DNA of 60,759 nucleotides, from positions 11,261-72,019 of the forward strand of contig PBFR01000006.1 in NCBI GenBank assembly GCA_002718735.1, read 5' to 3'. This stretch comes from Halobacteriovoraceae bacterium. Its GTDB lineage: Bacteria > Bdellovibrionota > Bacteriovoracia > Bacteriovoracales > Bacteriovoracaceae. Both the position numbers and the translations under genes were made by a program. Below, in pieces: positions 15,372 through 27,000 of the stretch. Numbering within the stretch: position 1 is the stretch's first letter; each line of letters starts with the position of its first letter. Below the pieces are notes generated by a model. It saw nothing but the letters and a program-made list of their open reading frames with translations. It did no database searches and was not told the DNA's origin.

Positions 15372-17258
15372 ATGGCCTCTATTGACGAAACTATTGAGAT
15401 AATCAGGGAAACTCCAATTTCCTCTATTGTTTCATTTTATCATTCCATTAGAAAGAAAGGTGCAAACTTTGAGGGGCTTTGCCCTTTCCATGGGGATACC
15501 AAGCCCTCCCTCGTAGTAAGTGATCAAAAAAGAATCTATAAGTGCTTTGCTTGTGGAGCAGGTGGAGATGCCATCAAGTTTGTCATGGAGCGCAATGGGC
15601 TCCAGTTTATTGACGCCGTTAAAGAGATTGCTGACAAGATTGGCATTCAAGTCGAGGAAACTAAAAAGAAGGCCTCTGATCCAAAGTTTGACATGGCCAT
15701 AAGAGTTTTAAAGGCCGCAAACAAACTCTACAGAAAAGTTGCCAGTGAAAGAAATCCTGAACTCTACCAGGAGTTTCTTAAAAACCGTAAGCTCAATGAG
15801 GACTCAGTCAACGACTTCGAAATAGGTTATGCCACTAAAAACAACATGTTAGTGAGCTATTTAAACTCTATTGCTAAAAAAGAAGACAGGGAATTTGCCC
15901 TAAAAGTGGCAGTAGACATTGGAATCATTAGGCCTAGCAAGCACGGCGGTGGTTATTATGACTTCTACCGAGACAGAGTTATGTTTCCTATCGCAGACCA
16001 ACAGGGCAATGTCAGAGGATTCTCGAGCAGGGCAGTACTTCCAGACCAAAAACCCAAATACCTCAATTCGGGTGAGTCCTATATATTTGACAAGGCCAAC
16101 ACTCTCTATGGTTTTCACCTTGCAAAGCCCCATATCAGAAAACAAGAGATGGTACTCATTGCTGAGGGAAATATGGATGTGGTCGCATTGCACCAATACG
16201 GTTTTAACTACTCTGTCGGCACTATGGGTACTGCCTTGAGCGAGAACATGGCAAAAATGCTAACCAATATGACTAAGAGCATATATTTGGGGATGGACTC
16301 TGATCCGGCAGGAATCAGTGCCATGACTAGGATTAATGAAATGTTTATGGTAATGGGTGTGCTGCCTAAGTTTATCGATTACTCGCCTGCCAAAGACCCA
16401 GATGACTTTCTAAAAGAGTTTGGCCGCATAGAACTATTGAATCGGATGGAGACCTCTGCACCATTTTTGGACTATATTATAGAAAAGGCCATTCCTGTGC
16501 CAATTCCAGAGACTGTGGATAGAAAACTAGAAATTCTAAATGAAATTTTTGAATTCATTGCCCCATTGAAAGATGGCCTTATGGCAAAGGAGAAGGCAGT
16601 TGAGGCCAGTAAGGCTTTAGGGCTTAAATCATCAAATGAGGATATAATAGAGGCCTACAAGGAATTCCTTGAAGGTAGAAAGCAGAAGTTTAGCAACAAG
16701 AAGTTCGACAAAAGAGCAAAACCTGTACCTGAACAACAATTTAGTCGCCAGTTACCAGAAGAAAAAGTATTCTCAGAGCCGGTGCCTCCAAGTGACGCAC
16801 CACAAGAACTAACTAAGGCAGAAAAGGTCTTTTTAGAAAGGATACTCACTCATCCAGAGTGTGTTCAAAATGAACAAATCCTTGAAATACTTGATTTAAT
16901 AGACCATTTTGAGGTAAAAGGGTTAATTCAGTGGTTGAAAAAAATTTATTTAGAAATAGATGAAAACGACTACGAGATTTTATTACAAAAAAAGTTGGAA
17001 GAGAATTTTTCAAGGCCAGTTAGCGATGTTATCGCCTCGGCAATTTTCAACCACAATAAACTGAAGCTTGAGACCAAAATAGTCGAAAAGCTTCTTAAAG
17101 ATTTCAAAACTAGAGCGCAAGTTGAAAAGCTTCGAAAGAAAAAGCGCGAGCTTACCAATTTGCAAAGACAGTGCTCTACAGAAGAAGAAAGTTTTGAATT
17201 GCTAAATAAAATTCTAGAAGTTGAAAAACAACTTAGAGATATAAAGTATAAAAGCTAA
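15372..17258 (+). CDS. dnaG: DNA primase
   Basis: A 628-residue primase that lays RNA primers at the replication fork. The N-terminal zinc ribbon is intact (CPFHGDTKPS and YKCFACGAGGD, residues 37-65), then the RNA polymerase domain (DFYRDRVMFPI, GFSSRAV) and TOPRIM domain with AEGNMDVV near residue 262 and MDSDPAG near 308. The last motif has Ser where most primases have Gly (DGDxAG), but both metal-binding Asp residues are kept. The C-terminal helicase-interaction region follows a Lys/Pro linker around residues 435-480. Usual length for the family. Confidence 0.97.
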   Translation: MASIDETIEIIRETPISSIVSFYHSIRKKGANFEGLCPFHGDTKPSLVVSDQKRIYKCFACGAGGDAIKFVMERNGLQFIDAVKEIADKIGIQVEETKKKASDPKFDMAIRVLKAANKLYRKVASERNPELYQEFLKNRKLNEDSVNDFEIGYATKNNMLVSYLNSIAKKEDREFALKVAVDIGIIRPSKHGGGYYDFYRDRVMFPIADQQGNVRGFSSRAVLPDQKPKYLNSGESYIFDKANTLYGFHLAKPHIRKQEMVLIAEGNMDVVALHQYGFNYSVGTMGTALSENMAKMLTNMTKSIYLGMDSDPAGISAMTRINEMFMVMGVLPKFIDYSPAKDPDDFLKEFGRIELLNRMETSAPFLDYIIEKAIPVPIPETVDRKLEILNEIFEFIAPLKDGLMAKEKAVEASKALGLKSSNEDIIEAYKEFLEGRKQKFSNKKFDKRAKPVPEQQFSRQLPEEKVFSEPVPPSDAPQELTKAEKVFLERILTHPECVQNEQILEILDLIDHFEVKGLIQWLKKIYLEIDENDYEILLQKKLEENFSRPVSDVIASAIFNHNKLKLETKIVEKLLKDFKTRAQVEKLRKKKRELTNLQRQCSTEEESFELLNKILEVEKQLRDIKYKS

Positions 17259-17279
17259 CAACCCTAAAGGAAAAAGCTA

Positions 17280-19019
17280 ATGTCAGTAGTATCCGCTTTT
17301 TTAAATTCAAAAGACTTCTCCAAACTTCTTCTAAAAGGAAAAGATCAGGGCTTTCTAACACCAGAGGAAATCAACGACGCGATTTCAGCAAGCATTGTAG
17401 ACTACGCCGAACTAGATCTTATTTTAGAAAAATTGGAAGAGATGAACGTCACTATCAACAAAGTTGATCTTGACGAAGAAGAATCGGAAATGACCGAAAT
17501 CGAGCTAATCGACGAGGCACTTTCCGCACAGGAAGAAAAAGAGCTTAAGTCCTCTTCTTCCGACCCAGTAAAACTTTACCTGAAAAAAATGGGCTCTGTC
17601 GCACTCCTTACAAGAGAAGGCGAAGTAAAAATCGCAAAAGAAATTGAGGAAGGTGAAAAAGAGATCGTTTTATCATGTCTTCACTCCAAGCACGCCTTGG
17701 AAGAAATTGCAAAACTGAAAGACAGAGTCAATGCAGCAGATGACGAGAATGAATTTGTTAAAGACCTTGTACGTGGACTTGATGATGAAAGTACAGAGAA
17801 AGACATTCTAGATTTCAAACAGAGAATCCACAGTGTTTGCGAGCACGTAGAAGAGCTTCTTGCTGAAATTGTTAACGAAGATGGAACTCTTAGAAAGCTT
17901 ACAAGAGAAGAGTCTAAGACGATGTCTTTAGTAGAGGACGAGCTCGTTGACCTTACTTTCAACAGAAAGGTTATCAACTCATTCACTGATCCGGTAAAGA
18001 CATACTTCTTACAGTTCAGAGAACTTTATGAGCAACAGGAAAGAATCTACAAGTTTTTGGAAGTAGAGAACGATCAACAGTACAGAGACCTTTACGACAA
18101 GGTAATGGAAGATGACTCCTACAAAAGAAAACTTGCCCGCCACTTATACACAAGTGATGGAAAAATAGAGCAGATGATCAGAAACCAAGAAGATATCCTT
18201 AGAAAGCTTAGAAGACTTTCAATGGATGCCGGCATGGCGTACGAGGATATTGAGAAGGTTTACAACATTATTCTTAAAGGTGAAGAAAAGGCCGACGACG
18301 CAAAAGCACAGTTGGTTGAAGCAAACCTAAGACTTGTTGTTTCCATCTCAAAGAAATACACAAATAGAGGTCTTCAATTCTTGGATTTAATTCAAGAAGG
18401 CAACATTGGCCTTATGAAGGCCGTGGACAAATTTGAGTACCGTAGAGGCTATAAATTCTCCACATACGCGACTTGGTGGATTAGACAAGCAATCACAAGA
18501 GCCATTGCTGATCAAGGCCGTACAATCCGTATTCCTGTTCACATGATCGAAACGATTAACAAGCTTGCTAGAACTTCTAGACAACTTGTACAAGAGCTTG
18601 GACGTGAGCCAACTCCAGAAGAAATCGCAGAAAGAATGGAAATGAGTGTTGATAAGGTTAAGAAAGTATTTAAAATTTCAAAAGAACCTATTTCCCTTGA
18701 AACCCCAATCGGTGAAGAGGAAGACTCTTCTCTGGGTGATTTTATTGAAGACAAGAAAATCATCTCTCCAGCTGACGCTGTGATGAGTGTTACTCTTTCT
18801 GAACAAACAAGATCGGTTCTTTCCACTTTGACTCCAAGAGAGGAAAAAGTTTTAAGAATGCGTTTTGGTATTGGTGAGAAATCAGATCACACTCTTGAGG
18901 AAGTTGGACAAGACTTCTTCGTAACAAGAGAGCGTATTCGTCAGATTGAGGCCAAGGCCCTAAGAAAGCTTCGCCACCCATCAAGGGCCAAGCTTCTTAA
19001 GTCGTACATTGACAACTAA
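17280..19019 (+). CDS. rpoD: Primary RNA polymerase sigma factor (RpoD, sigma-70)
   Basis: A 579-residue housekeeping sigma factor. Region 1.1 occupies the N-terminus (residues 1-85), region 1.2 begins near residue 95 ([20 protein letters not shown]), a large acidic non-conserved region follows, and region 2 starts near residue 345 ([20 protein letters not shown], then [17 protein letters not shown]). Region 4 ends the protein with [15 protein letters not shown] and the [28 protein letters not shown] lies nine bases before the ATG. It is last in the trmB-dnaG-rpoD operon and is followed by a terminator. Confidence 0.98.
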   Translation: MSVVSAFLNSKDFSKLLLKGKDQGFLTPEEINDAISASIVDYAELDLILEKLEEMNVTINKVDLDEEESEMTEIELIDEALSAQEEKELKSSSSDPVKLYLKKMGSVALLTREGEVKIAKEIEEGEKEIVLSCLHSKHALEEIAKLKDRVNAADDENEFVKDLVRGLDDESTEKDILDFKQRIHSVCEHVEELLAEIVNEDGTLRKLTREESKTMSLVEDELVDLTFNRKVINSFTDPVKTYFLQFRELYEQQERIYKFLEVENDQQYRDLYDKVMEDDSYKRKLARHLYTSDGKIEQMIRNQEDILRKLRRLSMDAGMAYEDIEKVYNIILKGEEKADDAKAQLVEANLRLVVSISKKYTNRGLQFLDLIQEGNIGLMKAVDKFEYRRGYKFSTYATWWIRQAITRAIADQGRTIRIPVHMIETINKLARTSRQLVQELGREPTPEEIAERMEMSVDKVKKVFKISKEPISLETPIGEEEDSSLGDFIEDKKIISPADAVMSVTLSEQTRSVLSTLTPREEKVLRMRFGIGEKSDHTLEEVGQDFFVTRERIRQIEAKALRKLRHPSRAKLLKSYIDN

Positions 19020-19030
19020 TTCTACTACTA

Positions 19031-19056
19031 AAAAAGCCTCCAATCGGAGGCTTTTT
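19031..19056. terminator. Bidirectional terminator after rpoD
   Basis: AAAAAGCCTCC (19031-19041), loop AATC, then GGAGGCTTTTT (19046-19056): an 11-bp stem with A and T flanks. It lies between the rpoD stop and the stop of the convergent giant lipoprotein gene. Confidence 0.9.
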
Positions 19057-19081
19057 TATTTCTATAAATTTCAATCTAAAC

Positions 19082-21005
19082 CTATGGAAGAATAACTTCA
19101 ATCGCTTCATCACTCTCACAAGCAACTGCGGCCTTCTTCACTCCACCACCCTCTTCAATAATCGCCATATCACTTATAGTACAAGCACTCGTTAGGGAGT
19201 AGCTTGATAAGTTAATCTCACTCCATGTTGCACCAGCATCTGAAGTATAAGCGATGGTAGTGCCGTTGTAACAAGCTGTTGCCAAAGTATTACCTGCATC
19301 ACTTAGAAGAGTCTTAAGTATTCTTTGGCTACATGAGGCCAGTCCAGGATTCGTGGCATACGCTCCAAAACTTACGCCGTCATCCAGAGACTGATCCAGC
19401 TGTCCAGTTGAAGAAATTGCAAGAACAGAACCAGTCCCAAGGTCCTCGATACCTGCAGCAGAAGCAAAGCCTAAAGCAGAAGTAATATCTGTTTTGGTGC
19501 CCCCAGAAAGATCTATTTCATAGAGCTTTGATCCTGCAACATTGTAAATGTAATTTGGATCAGCAGCGCTAAACATTGCATCGTAACTGTGGCCAGTATT
19601 TGAGACTGATGTCACTGATGTATTTGAATTGCTAGACATAAAGTTTGTTGAAGTCTTAACCTGTCCGTTTGCAACAAACGCTACGTTGTTTGGATCCGAA
19701 GAGTCTAGTGCCAATGACAGTGGACTCGTTGTCCATAAAGTTCCGCCTAGAAGTGCACTCGTTGCAAATCCATCAGTTGATCTAAACACTGCCGAACAAG
19801 TAGTTGCGTCTTGATCAGCATATGCCAGAACATAATTGGTATTACTCTTTGGAGTTCTAACCCTAACCTTTGCGTCACAACCGGTGCTGTGAACTGCTCT
19901 CCAGTCCCAATTTAGAGCTGAGTCTGTAGATTTAAATATATTCCAATTTCTATCGGCAGCATAGACAGTGCTATTGTCCTCACTTGAAATGGAAGTAAGC
20001 TTTGCATAAGGCATAGGTGTAAACACCTCAGTAAATACTCCACCATCTTTAGAAATAAACATCTGATTGTTTAAGGTAACAGCGATTGTCTGCCCGTCCC
20101 CGGAAATGGAAACACTTCTGTCTGTGACAGCAGCTGTAATGCCGTTAATCGTTCTAAATGTAGTAAAGCCTGCTGGTGCCATTGATGAACTTGTTTCAAC
20201 ATCAATATCAGCTCCATCTTGAACTAATCGCACTCCAAGCCCTGTGCTATCTATATCCCAACGGCTAAAGTCACTTACATAATTGGTGCTGAAATCACTA
20301 AATGACTGGACGTCATCAAATGAGACAAAACCGTTGTTGGCATACAGACGCCCATTAACAACAGGATCGAACTTGAAATCGATTTGAACGTTTTGGATAT
20401 CTGAAACACCAAATATTCCAGACCAAGTTTCACCGCCATTTTTGGATATAATCCAGTCGTTTGCATATGGAGCAAGTGCGGTGCCTTCATAGACAACAAG
20501 TAGGTTTTCATCATTGAATGGGTCCACGTTGATTGTAAGGTTTGTACCAACATCAGTGAACGTATTTCTAACTGACCAAGACTTACCAAAGTCGCTAGAC
20601 TTTTTAAGTTCGGTGACTGTGGCACTTACTTCATCCATCATGTAGATTGCACCATCTGAAGTGAAAGCAATCGGTGCTCTTTGGAACGTGGAGACTACAC
20701 TTGTGAAGCCACCTGAAATGAGCTGACAGTCCTCACCATCAAGGTCTGTTACTCTGTAGGCACTGCCATTTGCAGCGATTATCGCTCCAACCTCTTTTAC
20801 AGGAGAGATTAACATTCTTGAGTTTGAGTCGTGTCCCACTTTACACTGAAGATCGAAGCTTGTTCCCCTATCCGTGCTTAAGTATACTCTTCCGTCTAAA
20901 TCTCTAGCATAGATATGAGGTTCGGATGCCCACTTTGCAACTTCCACATCAAACCAGTTCTGAGCGTAAGAGTTTTCTCCAAAGCTCATGTGACCAAAGT
21001 CAAAA
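19082..21005 (-). repeat. Propeller module 3 of the giant lipoprotein (C-terminal)
   Basis: Approximately residues 2,983-3,623. It opens with MSFGENSYAQNWFDVEVAK, contains STDRGTSF and SSDFGKSW, and ends the protein with LASCSQRILKTLL and the final Cys motif. It is the most diverged copy, consistent with an older duplication. Confidence 0.75.
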
Positions 21006-24000
21006 CTATCTTTCTGCCACACATAAGTGGTAGCCGAAGTGTGAAGCTGATCCTCAAAAGATGTATTGTCTATACCTCGAACACAAACTTGAATGTTTCC
21101 ATTTGGAAGTCCAGAAATATCGTCAGTTATAGGTGTTGCCGAAGAAACTTCTCCAGAGTAGCCAGTAGACACTGTACAATCTAGAGGTGCCGCTCCCAAC
21201 TTATAAGAATAGGCATCAACATTTGTCCCACCCACACTAATGTTTAGTGTCGTTTGAGAGGATACTTTCTTGGGAATATTGGAAAGTTTTGCAGTTACTT
21301 GCCCTTTAGAGAAAGTGAATGTTGAACTGGAGCCAAATGCTGGTGGGTTAACACCATCTGAAAGGGCCACACAAACTTTATAAGAGCCAGCATCTCCAAA
21401 GAATCTGGAATTTGTTGTAGGAGCAGTTGCCTGGTAAGTGATATTATTGTTACATGTAACCGCAGCATCAACTAAAGCATAAGAGACTTTGTCATAATTC
21501 GCCCCAACGAGAGCTCCAACGATACTACTTGAGGCCTGCTTATAATCAATCAATTGTACGCCATCCACAGAGTCGGCAACTAGGTCGATACTCGTAAAGC
21601 TAGGAACACTTCCTTTAAATGTAAAATCGGTTGATTCTTTGTAAGTCGTTCCACTTCCATCAACAAGCTTCACACACACCTTATAGTCACCGTCGGAAAC
21701 AAGGTCCGTGTCTCTTGGAACAGTTGTTGAGAAACCAGGAGTTGTTGCATTACATACGGCCCCTGAATTAATGAGGCTGTATTCAATTAAAGAATAGTTA
21801 CTTGGATAGTCAATACCAACTAATACATCACCTGTTGCCTCAGAGGCGTGAATAACATTGTCTGATGCGGCGTTCATTAAAACAGCAGGAGTGAAGTAAA
21901 AACTTAGTCCTTTTAAACCTCTACAAGAAAATAATATCTGGGAGTTATTCATAGTGACCCCCGAGATACCGCAGGTCATTCCATAAGAGGAATCTAAATC
22001 AATTTCATCCCAAGTATTGCCTCCATCAGTCGTCCAAGCAATTTCTTGGTTGGCATAACATGCAGCAACCATCAAATCATTATTGTTTGGATAGACATAC
22101 AGTATTCTAGCACCGCAACTCGATATGCCTGGAGAACTCGTTCCCACTAATGAAAATGACTTTCCATCATCCTTAGTCTCATTAAGAACTCCGTTGTCTG
22201 CCATAAACATATGAGAAAGACTTAATCTGTCCTTATCTGTTTTCATGGCCATAGAGCTTATATTATTTGAGAATGTCAATCTATTGTGAATTTCAGACAT
22301 ATCAGCCGAACCATCTACCATTCTAATCTCTTTTAGCTTACCAACATGGTTCCTGTAAAAATACTTAGTTTGATCAGAAACATGAGAAAAACTCATGTAG
22401 CCACGAGAGCCATTTAAATACGAGTAATCATTTAAGTAAGTCGAATAAGAAGCGAATCCATTAGTTGTTCTCCAGAGTGCTCCACCACTATCATCTCGAA
22501 GCCACATGTAAGAGTTTAAAATATTGGCACTTGCAAAGACCTGCCCATAACCGTTATAAGATCCGCCATGGTTTGTCGTAACTGTACTAAACCCATCCGT
22601 AGTAGCTACAGTTCTAAACCTACAATGTTCGGAGAAAACTAAGACAGAGTCTGGATCTAAATGATTTGCATACACTCTTGCATCTTTGTCACAATCATTT
22701 AGGAAGTCGGTCATTCTAAAGTCCCACGAGTTGCCACTATCTTCAGAACCAACAACAACCCATGCTCTTGCGGCTCCAAAAATCTTTTGTCCATCAGAAG
22801 AACTAATTCCGGTTAGGTGTAAGTGCTTACCTGGCCATAAAACATCTGTAAAGTTTGAGCCCCCATCAGTGGAAACAAACAATTTCTCTCCAACGACCGC
22901 CGCTATAGTGTTTCCTGTAGCCGAAATATCCCATTTCTGGGAGGTGCTCTGAACACCTGTAAAAGTATAAAGTGTGGAAAATGTAATAGGATCACCCATA
23001 CCATTTGCTCTATGCAAAATTGTATCAGACCCACTTTCGCTTAGACGGTATCCTTTTCCAGATGAATCAACCCACCAACGGTTGCTGCTATTCAATCCAG
23101 CATTAGTGCTCCAACTCGCACCATTGTCTGTCGACAAATACTGCCCATTTGCATACACCCTACCAGAAAGAACTGGATCGAAGAAAATCTGTTGTTCATT
23201 TATAAAGCTGCTTAATGAGGTCATAAGTGACCACGTTTTCCCGCCATCCATTGATCTAAAAAGCCCTCTATTTCCAACACCACCTAAGCCAGAATTTACA
23301 GATCTAGAATTTAAAAGGACGATGTTAGGGTCCTGCGGATTGAAATACAGTTGGCCGGAAACTCCTGAGTCTTGTAGTTGAGACACTAAACTCCAGGTTC
23401 TACCATAGTCGCTTGATCTTCTGATAACCATAGAGTCATACTGATCCTCTACCATATATAGGTCCCCATTGGGAGCAATGCTAAATCCGGTATGTACAAA
23501 TGTGGATTTCATCTCGCCTTTAAAGTCGGCAAGTAAGTCAGTACAAAAGCCACCGTTTTTAGGGTCGATTCGATAAAGATTTTGAACTCTTCCAAAACCA
23601 TCATTGTTGTTGTAGCCAATATATGCTGTTCCATCATCGGCCGGAGATACCTTCATGTTAATATGGGCTCGATACTCCCTAACAATACACTGTATATCCC
23701 AAGTAGAACCCTGATCCTCAGACTTCCAGACTTCACCCATATAGTTTAAAGCGTAAATTATATTTTCATTATTTGGATGAACATCAACTTGCACCCAGTT
23801 TCTCAAATTATTAATGGAGCTAAAGTCGATAGGGTCAATTCTATAATTAGTAGAATAAACCCATACATGCCAAGTAGCTCTCTTATAACTTTGGAAATAA
23901 CCAGAACTGTCTCCACCTAGTACACATAAGCGCAAATTATCACCACTTGAGAAGCTTGTAAGATCTTCGGAAATTGGTGTGGCGACAGGGATGGCCGCAC

Positions 24001-27000
24001 TATAGCCAGACTCTTCACTACAATATGAGTTGTCAGTTAATTTGTACTTATATTGTGTAACACCAGTACCGCTTACTGTTACATTTAGAGTTGAGTCAGT
24101 GGAAACATATGCCTCAGGCAGGCCTGAAAGCTTGGCAAAGACTTGAGTGGGAACATATGTAATATTTGAACTTGATCCATAAGTAGTTAGGCCGCCTCTA
24201 GTACTTAGCTCCACACACACTTTATAAGTGGTTGCATTTTTAAACACAGGGTTATTGGATTTTGGCATCTCATAGTTATAATCAAGAGAAGCATCACAAG
24301 TAACACTACTTTCAACTACTGCATATTTTGCATAATCGTGATTGGAAGAGCTTAAATTGCCTACGAGATAATTGTCATAGAAATGCTCCACAAACGTAAG
24401 CTCTCCATCGGCCACATCATTTACAAGGTCAATACTTGCAAATGATGGAGTGTCTGCATCATAAAAGATTGTGGATGAAACGCTATAGCTTGTACCCGAA
24501 GCATCAGTTTGCTGAACACAAACCTTATACTCTCCTCTAGTAGTGAATGCAGGGTCATTCGATTTTGGAACTGTAGTTGAAAAGCCTGTAACAGTTCCGT
24601 CACAAGTGGCCCCTGCAGGGATTACCTTATACTCAATTGTTGAGTACTGTCCAGGGAAGAAGTGCTCCACAAGATCGTTGGCATTGCCATTCTCCGTTGT
24701 TGTTAATACCGAGTCGGCAATATCGTTTTTAAGCCCTACAAATGAATAATTTAAACTTAAAGTATCTCCTGCAGAGCATCCCAGGAAAACCTTCGATGAA
24801 CTGATCGCAACTCCTGTAATGTTACAAGTTAAATCATAGTCTGCAACAAGATCAGTTTCATCCCATGTATTACCTTTATCTTTTGAAAGCCCTAAAATAT
24901 TTGCACCCAAACATGCTGTAACTACTAAGTTTCTATCTTTTGGGTGGTGATATAAAAATCTTTTATTACACGAAGCAAGCGGTGCACTTGTTGTTCCTTC
25001 AGTAGAGAAAGTTGCCCCATAGTCTGAAGATACTTTCATTAGTCCAGTTCTATCCATTGCTCTTAGATAAAACTGCCCTTTATCACCAGTATAAACATCT
25101 ATTGCGGCAATTGAACTCAATCCGGTGTTCGAAGAGATATCAGTTCTTGTTTCATCATTTAAATCGTACTGATAAAGTTTACCAGTCGATGTATCATCTA
25201 CAATCCATACGACATCGCTATCATGTGGGTGTATGTAACTGTCTGGCATAGGGCTAGTGAACTCATTGCCTGCACTATTTTGTAAAGTAGATTCAAAAGA
25301 AGTATTAAACGTCTTATGAAACTTAAAAGGCTGAGTACCAGCCTTCCCGGACAAGTAGTATTGTTTCGGGTTGTGTGCAGACATAGAAACAGCTAGTTTA
25401 GGTGCCGTCATTGAGAAATCATTTCTTGAGATATAGGAGCTAAATCCATTTACTGAATAGTTGAAATTATTACAGTCAATTGTGCCGTAGTTTTCAGTCC
25501 ACATTAGAACATTGTCTGTATCTAGTTGACTAACTGCAAGACGTGGTGGTTTTCCAAGACAATGGTTATAGTCATAGGCCTGGTAAGTCCATGTAGCTCC
25601 GTTATCCACAGTTTTGACAACACCCCAGTCGAGTGTCGCACCATAAATAGCGTTGTCCCCAGCACCAGCAATAGTGGTAAGCTCAAGCTCCTCTACTGCA
25701 TATTTCGGTGTAAAGCTTGATCCGCCATCAGTAGATACCCAAAATTTGTTTTGAATATTAACAGTAATTGTAGGCTGAGTTGGTGTCGCACTATTGCCTG
25801 AAACGGAGACACTCCTTCCATTATTAACTGAGCCAGTGTCTGAAAAGGTATATACAAGAGACCATGTAATCGTTCCAGAGGAAGTTATATCCGTGGCCTT
25901 TTGTAAAAGGGTATCAGAACCAGATTCCCAAATCCTATAGGCATGCCCAGTAACTTTATCGATATCCCAGCGAACAAGTCTATTAACATTGTCACTTGCA
26001 GGTGCATTCCCCTCGCCACCATTTTCCCAGGTGGTACCACTGTCACTTGATTTCTCAGATATTGGCAGCTGACTTAAGTACACTGTCCCTGATATTGTCG
26101 GGTGCCAGTTGAATCGTTGGTAAACATAATTTGAAAAAAGGGCCCTATTAGAGAAAGTTGATCCACCATCATGCGACACATAGACTCTGTTATTGGTCTG
26201 TGCACCATCTGCCCATGATCCAATAATAAACTCATTAACATTATGTGGGTTCAGTGAGAACGATAAGTGTTCATTCTGATGAACATTCGGTGATATTGTT
26301 GTGTAAAGTGACCAGGTATCTCCTTGATCAAAGCTTCGATGGATTTCGGCCTGACCAGCTGAGTTGTCATTTAGAAGATAAATATCGCCATTAATTGCGA
26401 AATTAACATTTTTGTAATTGTATCTAGTGTTTACGGTCAATCCAGTTCCATTAAGCAAGTCTTCACAGGCCGCACCATCATTGTCTACAATCTTGTAGAT
26501 CTTGCTTTCTTGAAAAATGTACGGAGTTCTATCTGGGCCAGGAGAAACTTCCATGCTAGTTGTGTAGGTTTGAGGAACTGTACATTGCTTGTCCCAAGTT
26601 GCTCCAAAATCTTCAGACTTAAAGACCACACCAATCAGATTTCTGGCATAAATAATATTGTTATTATCAGGATCCACCTCAGAGTCCTGCCAGTTTGAAA
26701 GTCCTGAAACATTAGAAAAGTCCATTTCTTGTATCGACTTTGCATCTTTGGTCCATACATATTCAAAAGCATCTTCGTAAGGTGCTACCACTCCAGAGGC
26801 CGTAACCCCAACAACACATAAGCGTATTTGTGTGCCAAGTGGGTATACGGCGACTGAATCAGTAATCTTAGTTGAGGAAGTGATGTTTCCAGAATAACCA
26901 GTTCCATTTGAACAAGCTGTACCAGTCTGAGCATCAACTACTTTATATTGGTATTCAACAACTCCAGAACCTGCCACAGTCACATCTAGCTCAACTATCG